Positions 17,020 through 24,390 of a stretch of DNA of 64,000 nt are shown here, one piece after another. Origin of the DNA: Larkinella arboricola (GTDB lineage: Bacteria; Bacteroidota; Bacteroidia; Cytophagales; Spirosomataceae). The stretch's first letter is position 1. Every line of letters begins with the position of its first letter. Below the pieces are notes generated by a model that made no database searches, was not told the origin of the DNA, and saw nothing but the letters and a program-made list of their open reading frames with translations. A program made the translations under genes and the position numbers. The stretch covers positions 856,272 to 920,271 of the forward strand of contig NZ_QLMC01000002.1 of assembly GCF_003259745.1 (NCBI RefSeq), given 5' to 3'.

Positions 17020-17216
17020 TAAAAAATGACAAAACCCGTGCGTGAGGGCTTTGGGGCTGGCGGCTTTGGCCCCTGAGTGCCTGGTGGGTCCATCAATGCG
17101 TAACGTCTTGGTTATACAGCAGTTCAGGCAGGATGCCAGCCGTGCCGGGCGGGGTTGGTCATCATAGGATTCGTCTGGAACCGGGCGTTTCTCCCAACAG
17201 AAACGCCCGGTTTTTT
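17020..17216 (+). ncRNA. Candidate small RNA ending in a strong terminator
   Basis: A strong plus-strand terminator (17179-17216) stands where no plus-strand gene precedes it: the nearest feature upstream is the leftward tRNA-Leu. The 160 bases before it are GC-rich and fold-prone (GGGGC...GCCCC near 17053-17073; GGCAGGATGCC at 17128-17138) and have no convincing open frame. The hairpin with TTCAGG on its left and CAGCC on its right vaguely recalls the apical part of small bacterial SRP RNA, but the GGAA loop and AGCAG strand are not intact. The 5' end given is a guess and no promoter was found. Confidence 0.3.
17179..17216 (+). terminator. Strong rho-independent terminator, orphan
   Basis: AACCGGGCGTTTC (17179-17191) pairs with GAAACGCCCGGTT (17200-17212) over an 8-base loop and runs into TTTTTT. 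Oriented to stop plus-strand transcription, although no coding gene on that strand precedes it. Confidence 0.85.
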
Positions 17217-17314
17217 GTTGGTGTGAGCAAAGACAAGAGCAAGAAGACTCATATTCGTCCCCAAAGCGACGTTCTGTTGCCCTGCTTCTCTTGCTGCTCA
17301 CTGCTGCCCTTGTA

Positions 17315-18004
17315 TCACTCCTCCTGCAACAATACCATCAGTTCGTCGATGGCCGCCCGGATGTTGTTCCGGATATCCAGAATCGAAGCTTCCATCATGT
17401 AACAGGGGGCGGTGATGATCCGGTGCTCACGGTCGACCGCAATCTCCCGAACGGTTCTCATTTCGGCCTGCTGACCCAGTGAGGTGATTCCGGCGGAAAT
17501 ACCGCTGATTTCGTACGGACTATCCTCGGCATCGGTTCCGACGGTCAGGGTGGCGGCAATACCGCTGCCTTCCAGGGCTTTGGCGATGGTGGTCGGGCTC
17601 ATGCACAAGCCCACAATTGGTTTTTTCTGTGCAACCAGGTCAATAATCAGTTGTTTAACGGGTTCCAGAATGTCGCCCTGCGGACCTTCAAAGGCCCATT
17701 TGGTGATGTTCTTGGCCGTTCCGAAACCACCCGGCATTACCAGTGCATCCAGTTCGTCGATGGTCAGGCTGGCCAGATTCCGGATGTTGCCGCGGGCAAT
17801 CCGGGCCGATTCGACCAGCACATTGCGGGTTTCGGGCATTTCTTCGCCCGTCAGGTGATTGATGACATGGTGCTGATCGACGTCCGGAGCAAAACAAATC
17901 GTTTCGGCACCGACTTCCGCCAGGGCCAGCAGGGTCAGGACGGCTTCGTGTATTTCGGTTCCGTCATACACACCGTTACCGTGTAACAAAACTCCAATTT
18001 TCAT
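17315..18004 (-). CDS. elbB: Isoprenoid biosynthesis glyoxalase ElbB
   Basis: 229 residues, ElbB/SCRP-27A group of the DJ-1/PfpI superfamily, a cytoplasmic protein with weak glyoxalase activity in E. coli. Landmarks: the N-terminal strand MKIGVLLHGNGVYDGTEIHE, the MPGGFGTAKNITKWAF loop, and the nucleophile elbow IVGLCMSPTTIAKAL with the reactive Cys. The length agrees with the family. It is divergent from the DUF3127 gene, sharing a 137-base upstream region. Confidence 0.92.
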   Translation of the reverse strand: MKIGVLLHGNGVYDGTEIHEAVLTLLALAEVGAETICFAPDVDQHHVINHLTGEEMPETRNVLVESARIARGNIRNLASLTIDELDALVMPGGFGTAKNITKWAFEGPQGDILEPVKQLIIDLVAQKKPIVGLCMSPTTIAKALEGSGIAATLTVGTDAEDSPYEISGISAGITSLGQQAEMRTVREIAVDREHRIITAPCYMMEASILDIRNNIRAAIDELMVLLQEE

Positions 18005-18089
18005 GGATTCGGGGATCTTAATTCGGCGATTTTTGGGGGAAATTTAGCTAAAAAGTTGTAACTTCAACGATTCATTTCAACCTTCGTTT

Positions 18090-18108
18090 CGGCGAAACTG
18101 ATTCGCCG
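18090..18108 (+). promoter_or_regulatory. Small hairpin upstream of the DUF3127 gene
   Basis: CGGCGAA and TTCGCCG form a perfect 7-bp stem over ACTGA, about 33 bases before the start codon. It could be an operator or a leader structure; no ligand class was recognised. Confidence 0.35.
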
Positions 18109-18141
18109 GACCACTAATTTAATAGAAAGCAAAATCGTAAT

Positions 18142-18537
18142 ATGGCACTGGAATTAACAGGGAAGCTGGTAAAAGTTCTGCCCGAACAGTCGGGGCAGGG
18201 AAAGAACGGGACCTGGACCAAACAACAATTTGTAATTGAAACCATCGATCAGTTTCCCAAGCAGGTCTGTCTGATGGCCTGGGGTGATAAAACCGGTGAT
18301 CTGGCCCAGTTTGCTCCTGGCGACACCCTGCGCTGCGCGATCAGCGTCGAATCCCGGGAATACAACGACCGCTGGTATACCGATGTACGGGCCTGGCGGA
18401 TTGAACCGGCTGATGGTGCCGAAGCCATGCCGGCGCCAACGGCGGCTCCACGTCGTTCGGATGCAGCCCCCCGCCCGGCGGCCAGCAGCCAGCCGCTGAC
18501 TTCCTTCGAAGAAGATGATAATGCCTTACCGTTCTAA
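18142..18537 (+). CDS. DUF3127 protein with SSB-like acidic C-terminal tip
   Basis: 131 residues. Residues 1-95 are a DUF3127 domain (LTGKLVKVLPEQSGQGKNGT, WTKQQFVIETIDQFPKQVCL), a predicted OB-like beta fold. A Pro/Ala-rich linker follows (about 96-120) and then the ending EEDDNALPF. That plan, OB-like core, flexible linker and acidic tip ending in Pro-Phe, is the plan of single-stranded DNA-binding protein SSB, whose tip recruits repair and replication proteins. A single-stranded nucleic acid or SSB-partner role is inferred, not shown. It stands alone, followed by a hairpin. Confidence 0.8.
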   Translation: MALELTGKLVKVLPEQSGQGKNGTWTKQQFVIETIDQFPKQVCLMAWGDKTGDLAQFAPGDTLRCAISVESREYNDRWYTDVRAWRIEPADGAEAMPAPTAAPRRSDAAPRPAASSQPLTSFEEDDNALPF

Positions 18538-18553
18538 GAACTGAATACCCATT

Positions 18554-18584
18554 CGGGCGGTTGTTCAGCCGAACCAACCGCCCG
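18554..18584. terminator. Hairpin between DUF3127 and DUF4136 genes
   Basis: CGGGCGGTTG (18554-18563) pairs with CAACCGCCCG (18575-18584). It serves two convergent genes; the T-run is poor. Confidence 0.7.
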
Positions 18585-18586
18585 GA

Positions 18587-19129
18587 TTATAACCGGGCAA
18601 AGAGCTTGGCCATGCCCTCATCGATTAGCTTCTGAAGTTTCTCCGGTTTTTTCGGAAGAATACCCTCCACAACGCCCTGCCAGACCATTTCATTCCGCTT
18701 AGGGTCAATTAAGTGAACATCGACCGTTCCCTGCCGGTATTTACCAACCGGAACCTCCTGACTGCGCCAGCTATACCGCCGTTGCCCAATGTAAAAGGGC
18801 GGATCGGTCCGGATGTTGGTTTCGCGGGTTTGCGTTTTTTCATCGACGGCAATTCCGATGTTCATCATCAAATCCGGCTGCGTATCGACCCGGCGCAGAC
18901 CCTTCTGCTTTAGTTCGGTTTCAATGGCTTTTTTGAGCGCATCAATCTGTGACCGGTAAAAACCGCTCTGGGGAAGGTCGCCCGCCGATTCGATGTCGGA
19001 AAAGGCAAAAGTCCGGTAATTGGTTAGCGAAAAATTCGTGGCAGGTTCGGTTTTGACAACCCGGACCGAACTGCACGCACCCGTTGCCAGCAGCAGGCAC
19101 ACCAGGCTCAGATAGCGAATTATTTTCAT
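18587..19129 (-). CDS. DUF4136 lipoprotein
   Basis: 180 residues. The signal MKIIRYLSLVCLLLATGAC carries a lipobox (ATGAC), so Cys19 should be lipidated. The mature part is a DUF4136 domain (TNYRTFAFSDIESAG, IETELKQKGLRRVDTQPDLM, GTVDVHLIDPKRNEMVWQGV), found in outer-membrane-associated lipoproteins of unknown function. The frame is open for a further 29 codons upstream, but the signal peptide fixes the start at MKIIRY. Confidence 0.9.
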   Translation of the reverse strand: MKIIRYLSLVCLLLATGACSSVRVVKTEPATNFSLTNYRTFAFSDIESAGDLPQSGFYRSQIDALKKAIETELKQKGLRRVDTQPDLMMNIGIAVDEKTQTRETNIRTDPPFYIGQRRYSWRSQEVPVGKYRQGTVDVHLIDPKRNEMVWQGVVEGILPKKPEKLQKLIDEGMAKLFARL

Positions 19130-19214
19130 AGGGGTGGCTTCCGTGGATGATTCGTTACAACAACGGTTTTGGGGGCAAAAGGTTGGAGGAGGTACGGCAA
19201 GGGGCCCTGAAAAC

Positions 19215-19246
19215 AAAAATCCCGCTCCTGGAAAGGCAGCGGGTTT
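19215..19246 (-). terminator. Terminator of the tRNA-Lys pair
   Basis: CCCGCT (19221-19226) pairs with AGCGGG (19238-19243), with flanking AAA/TTT. Read leftward it is followed by ATTTTTGTTTT, so it ends transcription of the tRNA-Lys genes. Confidence 0.7.
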
Positions 19247-19312
19247 GATGCTTGGTCGATGTAGCGAAGATTTCGAAACGGGAACGTCGCTACAGGTTGA
19301 CGTTTATTTTTG

Positions 19313-19385
19313 TGATCCGGCTGGGATTCGAACCCAGGACCCATACATTAAAAGTGTATTGCTCTACCAGCTGAGCTACCAGATC
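19313..19385 (-). tRNA. tRNA-Lys (TTT), copy 1
   Basis: 73 bases, CCA not encoded. The acceptor GATCTGG pairs with CCGGATC; the anticodon stem ATACA/TGTAT holds CTTTTAA, giving TTT; the T arm is CTGGG-TTCGAAT-CCCAG. Identical to the second copy 75 bases to the right, and probably the downstream member of a two-tRNA transcript. Confidence 0.97.
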
Positions 19386-19423
19386 GGTTGTCGGGGCCAA
19401 AATCAGGCGTGATGAACGCATGA

Positions 19424-19460
19424 CAAAAGATAAGGCCAGACAGTTATTTTTTATCTTTTG
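19424..19460. repeat. Inverted repeat between the tRNA-Lys copies
   Basis: CAAAAGATAA (19424-19433) is the exact reverse complement of TTATCTTTTG (19451-19460), with a 17-base spacer. The right arm abuts the 3' end of tRNA-Lys copy 2, so it may be a processing or partial termination structure. Confidence 0.6.
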
Positions 19461-19533
19461 TGATCCGGCTGGGATTCGAACCCAGGACCCATACATTAAA
19501 AGTGTATTGCTCTACCAGCTGAGCTACCAGATC
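19461..19533 (-). tRNA. tRNA-Lys (TTT), copy 2
   Basis: Identical over 73 bases to the copy at 19313-19385. This one is promoter-proximal: a TACTTTTG element stands 92 bases upstream on the minus strand. Confidence 0.97.
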
Positions 19534-19624
19534 GAAAAAGGAGAAGATGAAAAGAAATGATGGATACCGTAACCTTTCTACTTTTACCTTTTGTAATTTT
19601 GAGCTGCTTCCCAAAATTGCGATG

Positions 19625-19632
19625 CAAAAGTA
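19625..19632 (-). promoter_or_regulatory. -7 element for the tRNA-Lys pair
   Basis: CAAAAGTA on the plus strand reads TACTTTTG leftward. A weak TTGC stands 19-20 bases further upstream. It lies inside the 5' extension of the neighbouring plus-strand frame, which supports a later start for that gene. Confidence 0.45.
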
Positions 19633-19649
19633 CCTGTTCTAATACGAAA

Positions 19650-20384
19650 ATGCAAGGTTCTGGTTCAAAATTGGCATATTTTTTTTCAATGGTGTTTCTG
19701 CTGGGGGGGCTAAATAGCTTCGCCGGGACGGGTTCAGTGAGCCTCTATCAGGCTGATTCTCTGTTTGCTGCCGGTCGGTATGAGGCCGCTGTAAGTGCCT
19801 ACGAATTTCATCTGAATCATGGCTATAAACCAACCGATCCGATGCTGCTGAAGCTGGCTTACGGGTGGGAAAAACAGGGTGAGGTCGCCAAAATGCTCTA
19901 CTATTTGCAGGTTTATTTTGACCGCCGGCCCGACGAAGCCGTCCTGAAAAAGATGCACGAGGTGGCTATCCAAAACAATCTGCGCGGCTACGAAACCGAC
20001 GACCTGAACTATTTCTATCTTTTTTACAAACAGTACGGGCTTTACCTGACCGTCGGTCTGGCCCTGCTGGGCACGTATGCTTTCGGAATTTTCTGGATGA
20101 AGCACCGCAACCGCGAACCATCGCGTCGGCGGCATAAGATCATTGTTCTGGCGTATCTGACGGCTTTGCTGCTGCTGGTGAACCTGCCGGAAGGGTATCA
20201 GTCCGGTATTGTCAACCGCGACCGGGTTTTTCTCCGGCGCGATCCCTCAGCCGCAGCGCCCGTAGCCGACGTCATCAGCCGGGGGCACAAGCTCAACATT
20301 CTCGGCAGTCAGGATATCTGGCTCCGCGTGTTCTGGAACGATGGGTTGTATTACATCCGAAAGGATGCCGTCTGGGAGATTTGA
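19650..20384 (+). CDS. TPR and SH3-like domain membrane protein (BatE-like)
   Basis: 244 residues. Signal peptide (KLAYFFSMVFLLGGLNSFAG), then two TPR-like units (LYQADSLFAAGRYEAAVSAY; LLKLAYGWEKQGEVAKMLYY), two transmembrane helices at about 140-158 and 172-190 (YLTVGLALLGTYAFGIFW; IIVLAYLTALLLLVNLP), and a C-terminal SH3-like domain (IVNRDRVFLRRDPSAAAPV, GLYYIRKDAVWEI). This layout matches BatE-like proteins of Bacteroidota aerotolerance operons, but no bat genes adjoin, so the function is open. The ATG at 19650 is chosen over 19557 because it begins the signal peptide and because a tRNA promoter occupies the upstream sequence. Confidence 0.75.
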   Translation: MQGSGSKLAYFFSMVFLLGGLNSFAGTGSVSLYQADSLFAAGRYEAAVSAYEFHLNHGYKPTDPMLLKLAYGWEKQGEVAKMLYYLQVYFDRRPDEAVLKKMHEVAIQNNLRGYETDDLNYFYLFYKQYGLYLTVGLALLGTYAFGIFWMKHRNREPSRRRHKIIVLAYLTALLLLVNLPEGYQSGIVNRDRVFLRRDPSAAAPVADVISRGHKLNILGSQDIWLRVFWNDGLYYIRKDAVWEI

Positions 20385-20488
20385 AGCTGGAAGGGGGGGG
20401 CGCGGACCTAACCGCGTGAACAACGACTGGATGGTTCGATGGGGGAGCAGGCCGTAGCCATCCAACCATCCAGCTATTGAAACCCGTG

Positions 20489-21298
20489 TTACTTGCTGAG
20501 GGGCGAATCTTTTTCCCGGGCCAGCGTTTTGTACACCATGCGGTCGGTGAAGGCGGGGAAGAGTTTATTCAGGAAAACCACCAGTTTTCCCTGAGCCGTC
20601 AGAATGAGGTCGCGTTTCCGGCGTTTGACGGCTTTTAAAATGTGATCGGCACATTCTTCGGCGCTCATCATTTGCGTCTCGTCACGGACGGTTTCGCCCG
20701 CAACCTGGCCCTCGCTGTTGAGCGCCGAGTACCGGATGTTCGACGTGGTGAAGCCCGGACAGGCCACCAGCACGTGAACGCCCGTATTCAGCAACTCGGT
20801 GCGGAGGGCTTCCAGAAAACCGTTCATGGCAAATTTGGAGGCCGAATACCCGCTCCGGACCGGCAAGCCCCGGTAGCCCGCAATAGACGAAATGCCGACA
20901 ATGGACCCCCGGGTTTTCAGGATATGGGGCAGGGCGTAACGGGTCGCATAGACCGTTCCCATGAAGTTGATATCCATAACTTTGCGAATCACGTCGGGTT
21001 CCATATCCAGCACCATCGACCGCATCGTAATGCCCGCGTTGTTGATCAGAATGTCCAGTCGGCCGTACCGCTCAATGGTGGCGTCGATGAGCTTCCGGAC
21101 GTCTTCTTCCACGCTCACGTCGGCCTGAATGCCTACATTCTCAATCCCGCTCCGGGTTAATTCCTGGCTGACCGTTTCGAGCGATTCGACGCGCCGGGCA
21201 CAGATGACGATGCGGGCCTGCTGGCGACCAAACGCAAAAGCCAGCGCCCTGCCAATGCCCGACGAGGCTCCGGTAATTAGTACTACTTTACCTTTCAT
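20489..21298 (-). CDS. Short-chain dehydrogenase/reductase
   Basis: 269 residues, classical SDR. N-terminal Rossmann motif VLITGASSGIGRAL, NNAGITM, the catalytic Ser (GISSIAGYRGLP) and YSASKFA with Tyr and Lys. The C-terminal region (ADHILKAVKRRKRDLILTAQGK) is like membrane-associated SDRs acting on lipids or steroids; the substrate is unknown. The ATG at MKGKVVLITG is preferred to the TTG three codons upstream. It stands alone. Confidence 0.9.
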   Translation of the reverse strand: MKGKVVLITGASSGIGRALAFAFGRQQARIVICARRVESLETVSQELTRSGIENVGIQADVSVEEDVRKLIDATIERYGRLDILINNAGITMRSMVLDMEPDVIRKVMDINFMGTVYATRYALPHILKTRGSIVGISSIAGYRGLPVRSGYSASKFAMNGFLEALRTELLNTGVHVLVACPGFTTSNIRYSALNSEGQVAGETVRDETQMMSAEECADHILKAVKRRKRDLILTAQGKLVVFLNKLFPAFTDRMVYKTLAREKDSPLSK

Positions 21299-21477
21299 GA
21301 ACGACAAAAATGCTTTGCTAAGAACGGGAAAGACCGTTGGATGAATATTTGTGACTTTTAATAAGAAACTTGCCTGCTAAAAAAGTTATCTACCTATTGC
21401 CTGTCTGATTTTGTAGAGAATTACGGCAAAGTTAGTATTATTGCGGTGCAATCTGGACCATTCAACATTCACGATTT

Positions 21478-21945
21478 ATGAAAAGAACATTTGCGTATCT
21501 GATGACGGCTTTTCTGGCAACGGCCCTGGCAGTTACATCCTGCTCACCCATTAAAGATGCTCCTGACAAGAAAGACACCGTTGAGTTTGAGGGAGCTTTA
21601 GCCGGTAATTGGGTACTTCCCAGCAACGGTTCATCGGCGACCGGAACCTTTACCGGCACGTACAATAAAGTTACTAAGTCACTGAGTTATACCGTTAATT
21701 ACACAGGGTTGACACCCACCAGTGGAAGCATTAACCTCGCCCCCGGCGGCCCCGGAACCAATGGTTCTAGCATTCTTACGTTTACGTCCCTGACGAACCC
21801 AATTTCGGGAACGATCTCCAACATGACGCAGACGCAGGAAAACGCACTGATCGAAGGACGGATGTACGTAACCCTGGGAACTGCTCAATATCCCGCTGGC
21901 GAAATTCGCGGTAACATCATGCGTGCTCCGATTAATAACGACTAA
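21478..21945 (+). CDS. CHRD domain lipoprotein
   Basis: 155 residues. Signal MKRTFAYLMTAFLATALAVTSC with a lipobox Cys (about residue 22). The mature part matches a CHRD domain, a beta-rich domain first found in chordin: FEGALAGNWVLPSNGSSATG, FTGTYNKVTKSLSYTVNYTG, ALIEGRMYVTLGTAQYPAGE and IRGNIM. The role in bacteria is unknown; a surface lipoprotein is likely. A terminator follows after about 80 bases. Confidence 0.88.
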   Translation: MKRTFAYLMTAFLATALAVTSCSPIKDAPDKKDTVEFEGALAGNWVLPSNGSSATGTFTGTYNKVTKSLSYTVNYTGLTPTSGSINLAPGGPGTNGSSILTFTSLTNPISGTISNMTQTQENALIEGRMYVTLGTAQYPAGEIRGNIMRAPINND

Positions 21946-22026
21946 TTCGGGGCCATTCAATCGAAATTTCACGGACGGTTCAACCCTGCTAACGAGGACA
22001 TCTTAACCATCCAGATGAGCACGAAC

Positions 22027-22057
22027 AAAAAAGCTACCCGACCTGGGTAGCTTTTTT
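22027..22057. terminator. Bidirectional rho-independent terminator
   Basis: AAAAAAGCTACCC-type arm from 22027 pairs with GGGTAGCTTTTTT (22045-22057) over GACCT. It serves the CHRD gene and the convergent T9SS-sorted protein gene. Confidence 0.9.
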
Positions 22058-22072
22058 GGTTGGTTTTAGCCA

Positions 22073-24322
22073 TTACCGCAGGACCGTTACCATGCCTTTG
22101 TAAGATCGGTTCGTGTATTTGATCAGGTAATAATACTGTCCCGGCGGATAGTCGCCCGCATCCCATCGAAAATTCCGGTCGGTAGAGGAGAAAACCGCTT
22201 TGCCCCAGCGATTCATGATGTCAACCCGGCGGAACTGATCGGCGCAATTATCCAACGGCAGATTCGGAACGCTGAAGAAGTCGTTTTTGCCGTCTTCGTT
22301 GGGCGTAATGACGTTGGTAATCGTGATGTCGTAATCAACAGGAATATCCTTCACCACAAACGTAACCCGGGTCGTATCGTACAGCGTCGGGCAACTGCTG
22401 TCCTGCGAAATAAAATCCAGTTCGTAGGTGGCTTTTTCTTTTCCCTGCAAAACCGGGCAGGTCGGTTGCCAGACGAACGGGGAGGTCAGCGGGCTTGGAC
22501 CGGTTTTCTCCTCGAACTGCATCCCCAGGCTTTTCCAGTCAAAGTTATTCCCGACGGCGGAGAGTTTCAGAACCCCCGGATCGGGGTCTTCCCCAATTAC
22601 GTCAAACCGTACGGCCGCCGGCAGCGAATCGCCGTGGGTAATTGTAAGCTCCACCGTGGGCGTACCGAGCGTGGTTTTCACCGTGGGCGGGCGGCTGGTT
22701 TCCGGTGTTGCCCGGAGCCGCACCGTTACCGTATCGCGCTGGTTGCGGTTGCAGCGGGTGTCTGTCACAATGAAATCAACCACGTACTCCGTATTTTTGA
22801 CCTGATCGCACTGTGGGGTCCAGTTGAACTGCTGACTGACTGAACCCTGTCCCGAAACGGCGGCAAAACTCATGCCCACCTGCGCCAGAGTAAAGCCCCG
22901 CCCAACGGCCGTCAGCGTAATCATATCCTGGTCCGGATCGGTACCGTTTACCCGAAACTGGAGCGTTTTCCCGGCCTGTACGGCGGTCTGGTTGCCCGGC
23001 AGCGTGGTCAGTACGTCCGGTTTCCGGTTTAGTTCCGGGGCCATTTCCAGCGTTATCGTCAAGGTGTCTTTTAATCCCTGCGGACAGCCTTCATCGGTAG
23101 CCAGCAGCGCGAGTTTCAACTGTTTTCCGTCGGCCAGGCATGGATCGAAACAGACTTTTGTTTTGACGGTATCGCCCGGAAACCGAATCAGGACTTCGGC
23201 GGGCGAAAACGTAATGCCCTGCGCCGGTCCGTCCAATACCGTCATTTTAACCCGTTGGTTGGGATCCAGATCGGTGATAAACAGGTCGAGGCAGTTGGCG
23301 TTTTTATCGTTTATTTTCAACACCGTACCTTCCTTGTAAAAATTGACCTGACCGGTTGGGCGCATGGCCAGGGAGGGCGGGTTATTTTTCTGACAGTCAA
23401 TGACTTTTAACTGGAAATCCCGCCGGACCAGTCCAATGCGCTGCCAGCCGCCCGACGCATTTTTACGGTATTCTTCCACCTGCACACAAAAGGCAAACAG
23501 ACCCACCTGGCCCGCCGTGACGGTCAGCATTCCGGTTCGGGCGTTGACCCGCAACGGTGCGGGCCCCGGAATGGCCCGGTCCTGGCTGAGGCCGCTCGTC
23601 CAGCGCACTTCCGGATACGCCGAACTGGGCATGGCCACCTGCGGGCGCGGATTGTTCGTTGTGCTAAAACCGTTCAGTGGCGTTACGAGCCGGTACGCCA
23701 GGCTGTCGCCGTCGGCATCGGTTGCTCCGAAATCAAACGAAAAAGGTTGGTTAATGCAGATGTAATCGCCCTGCACGGTGCGGAACGAAGGGGAGGAGTT
23801 GATGAAATCCGCGCCATTGCCGCTGCGCTGGGCCGGAAATTCCAGGTAGAAGGTCGAACCGGCATTTCCGGGGTTCTGGAGGTTACTGATGGAGTTGTTC
23901 CGGCAACAACGCTCCCAGACCATGTAATACCCGCGCGAATCGTTGAAGGCGTTTAAATTAAAAATGACCAGCCCGGAATACTTCAGCAACCGGGTACGGA
24001 GCGAGGGCAGGGCGCATTCGGGTTTGGTGTAATTGACGAACTGCGAGGAAACCAGGGGCAGGTCCAGCGCTCCGATAAAAGCGTTGTCGCCCTTGCGGTA
24101 AATAAAAATGGAAACGGTGGGATCTTCGGCACCCGGATTGCCGTTTAAGTCGTCAAAATACAGATTCAGATTGATCTGGTGGGTATACGGGTTTTGATTG
24201 GTCAGTCTTTTCAATTCCAATTCTCCACCGACGATGTGCGTGGCCGAAGCCGATAAAGCCAGCCCGAACCAACACCATAGTAACCAACTCCACCAGACTG
24301 TCTTCCGATAAAACTGTTTCAT
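22073..24322 (-). CDS. Large secreted protein with type IX secretion type B sorting domain
   Basis: 749 residues. A signal peptide (WWSWLLWCWFGLALSASA) leads to repeated beta-sandwich modules: THIVGGELELKRL opening, FDFGATDADGDSLAYRLVTPL, then several cadherin/PKD-like units with VNGTDPDQDMITL and VIGEDPDPGVLKL repeats. The end (NVITPNEDGKNDFFSVPNL, then VDIMNRWGKAVFSS and YYYLIKYTNRSYKGMVTV) is the type B C-terminal domain that T9SS cargo uses for export and surface attachment. It is probably displayed on the cell surface; adhesion or gliding is possible. It is divergent from rlmD. Confidence 0.9.
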   Translation of the reverse strand: MKQFYRKTVWWSWLLWCWFGLALSASATHIVGGELELKRLTNQNPYTHQINLNLYFDDLNGNPGAEDPTVSIFIYRKGDNAFIGALDLPLVSSQFVNYTKPECALPSLRTRLLKYSGLVIFNLNAFNDSRGYYMVWERCCRNNSISNLQNPGNAGSTFYLEFPAQRSGNGADFINSSPSFRTVQGDYICINQPFSFDFGATDADGDSLAYRLVTPLNGFSTTNNPRPQVAMPSSAYPEVRWTSGLSQDRAIPGPAPLRVNARTGMLTVTAGQVGLFAFCVQVEEYRKNASGGWQRIGLVRRDFQLKVIDCQKNNPPSLAMRPTGQVNFYKEGTVLKINDKNANCLDLFITDLDPNQRVKMTVLDGPAQGITFSPAEVLIRFPGDTVKTKVCFDPCLADGKQLKLALLATDEGCPQGLKDTLTITLEMAPELNRKPDVLTTLPGNQTAVQAGKTLQFRVNGTDPDQDMITLTAVGRGFTLAQVGMSFAAVSGQGSVSQQFNWTPQCDQVKNTEYVVDFIVTDTRCNRNQRDTVTVRLRATPETSRPPTVKTTLGTPTVELTITHGDSLPAAVRFDVIGEDPDPGVLKLSAVGNNFDWKSLGMQFEEKTGPSPLTSPFVWQPTCPVLQGKEKATYELDFISQDSSCPTLYDTTRVTFVVKDIPVDYDITITNVITPNEDGKNDFFSVPNLPLDNCADQFRRVDIMNRWGKAVFSSTDRNFRWDAGDYPPGQYYYLIKYTNRSYKGMVTVLR

Positions 24323-24390
24323 TCAAATACGAATAGGGTTGTTGAAACGAAAATACGGTGCTTAATTTACAGAATTTATTAGAGTTTATT

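Noticed and set aside
19557-19649. Upstream 31-codon extension of the TPR/SH3 gene
   Set aside because: The signal peptide begins at 19650 and the tRNA-Lys -7 element lies inside the extension.
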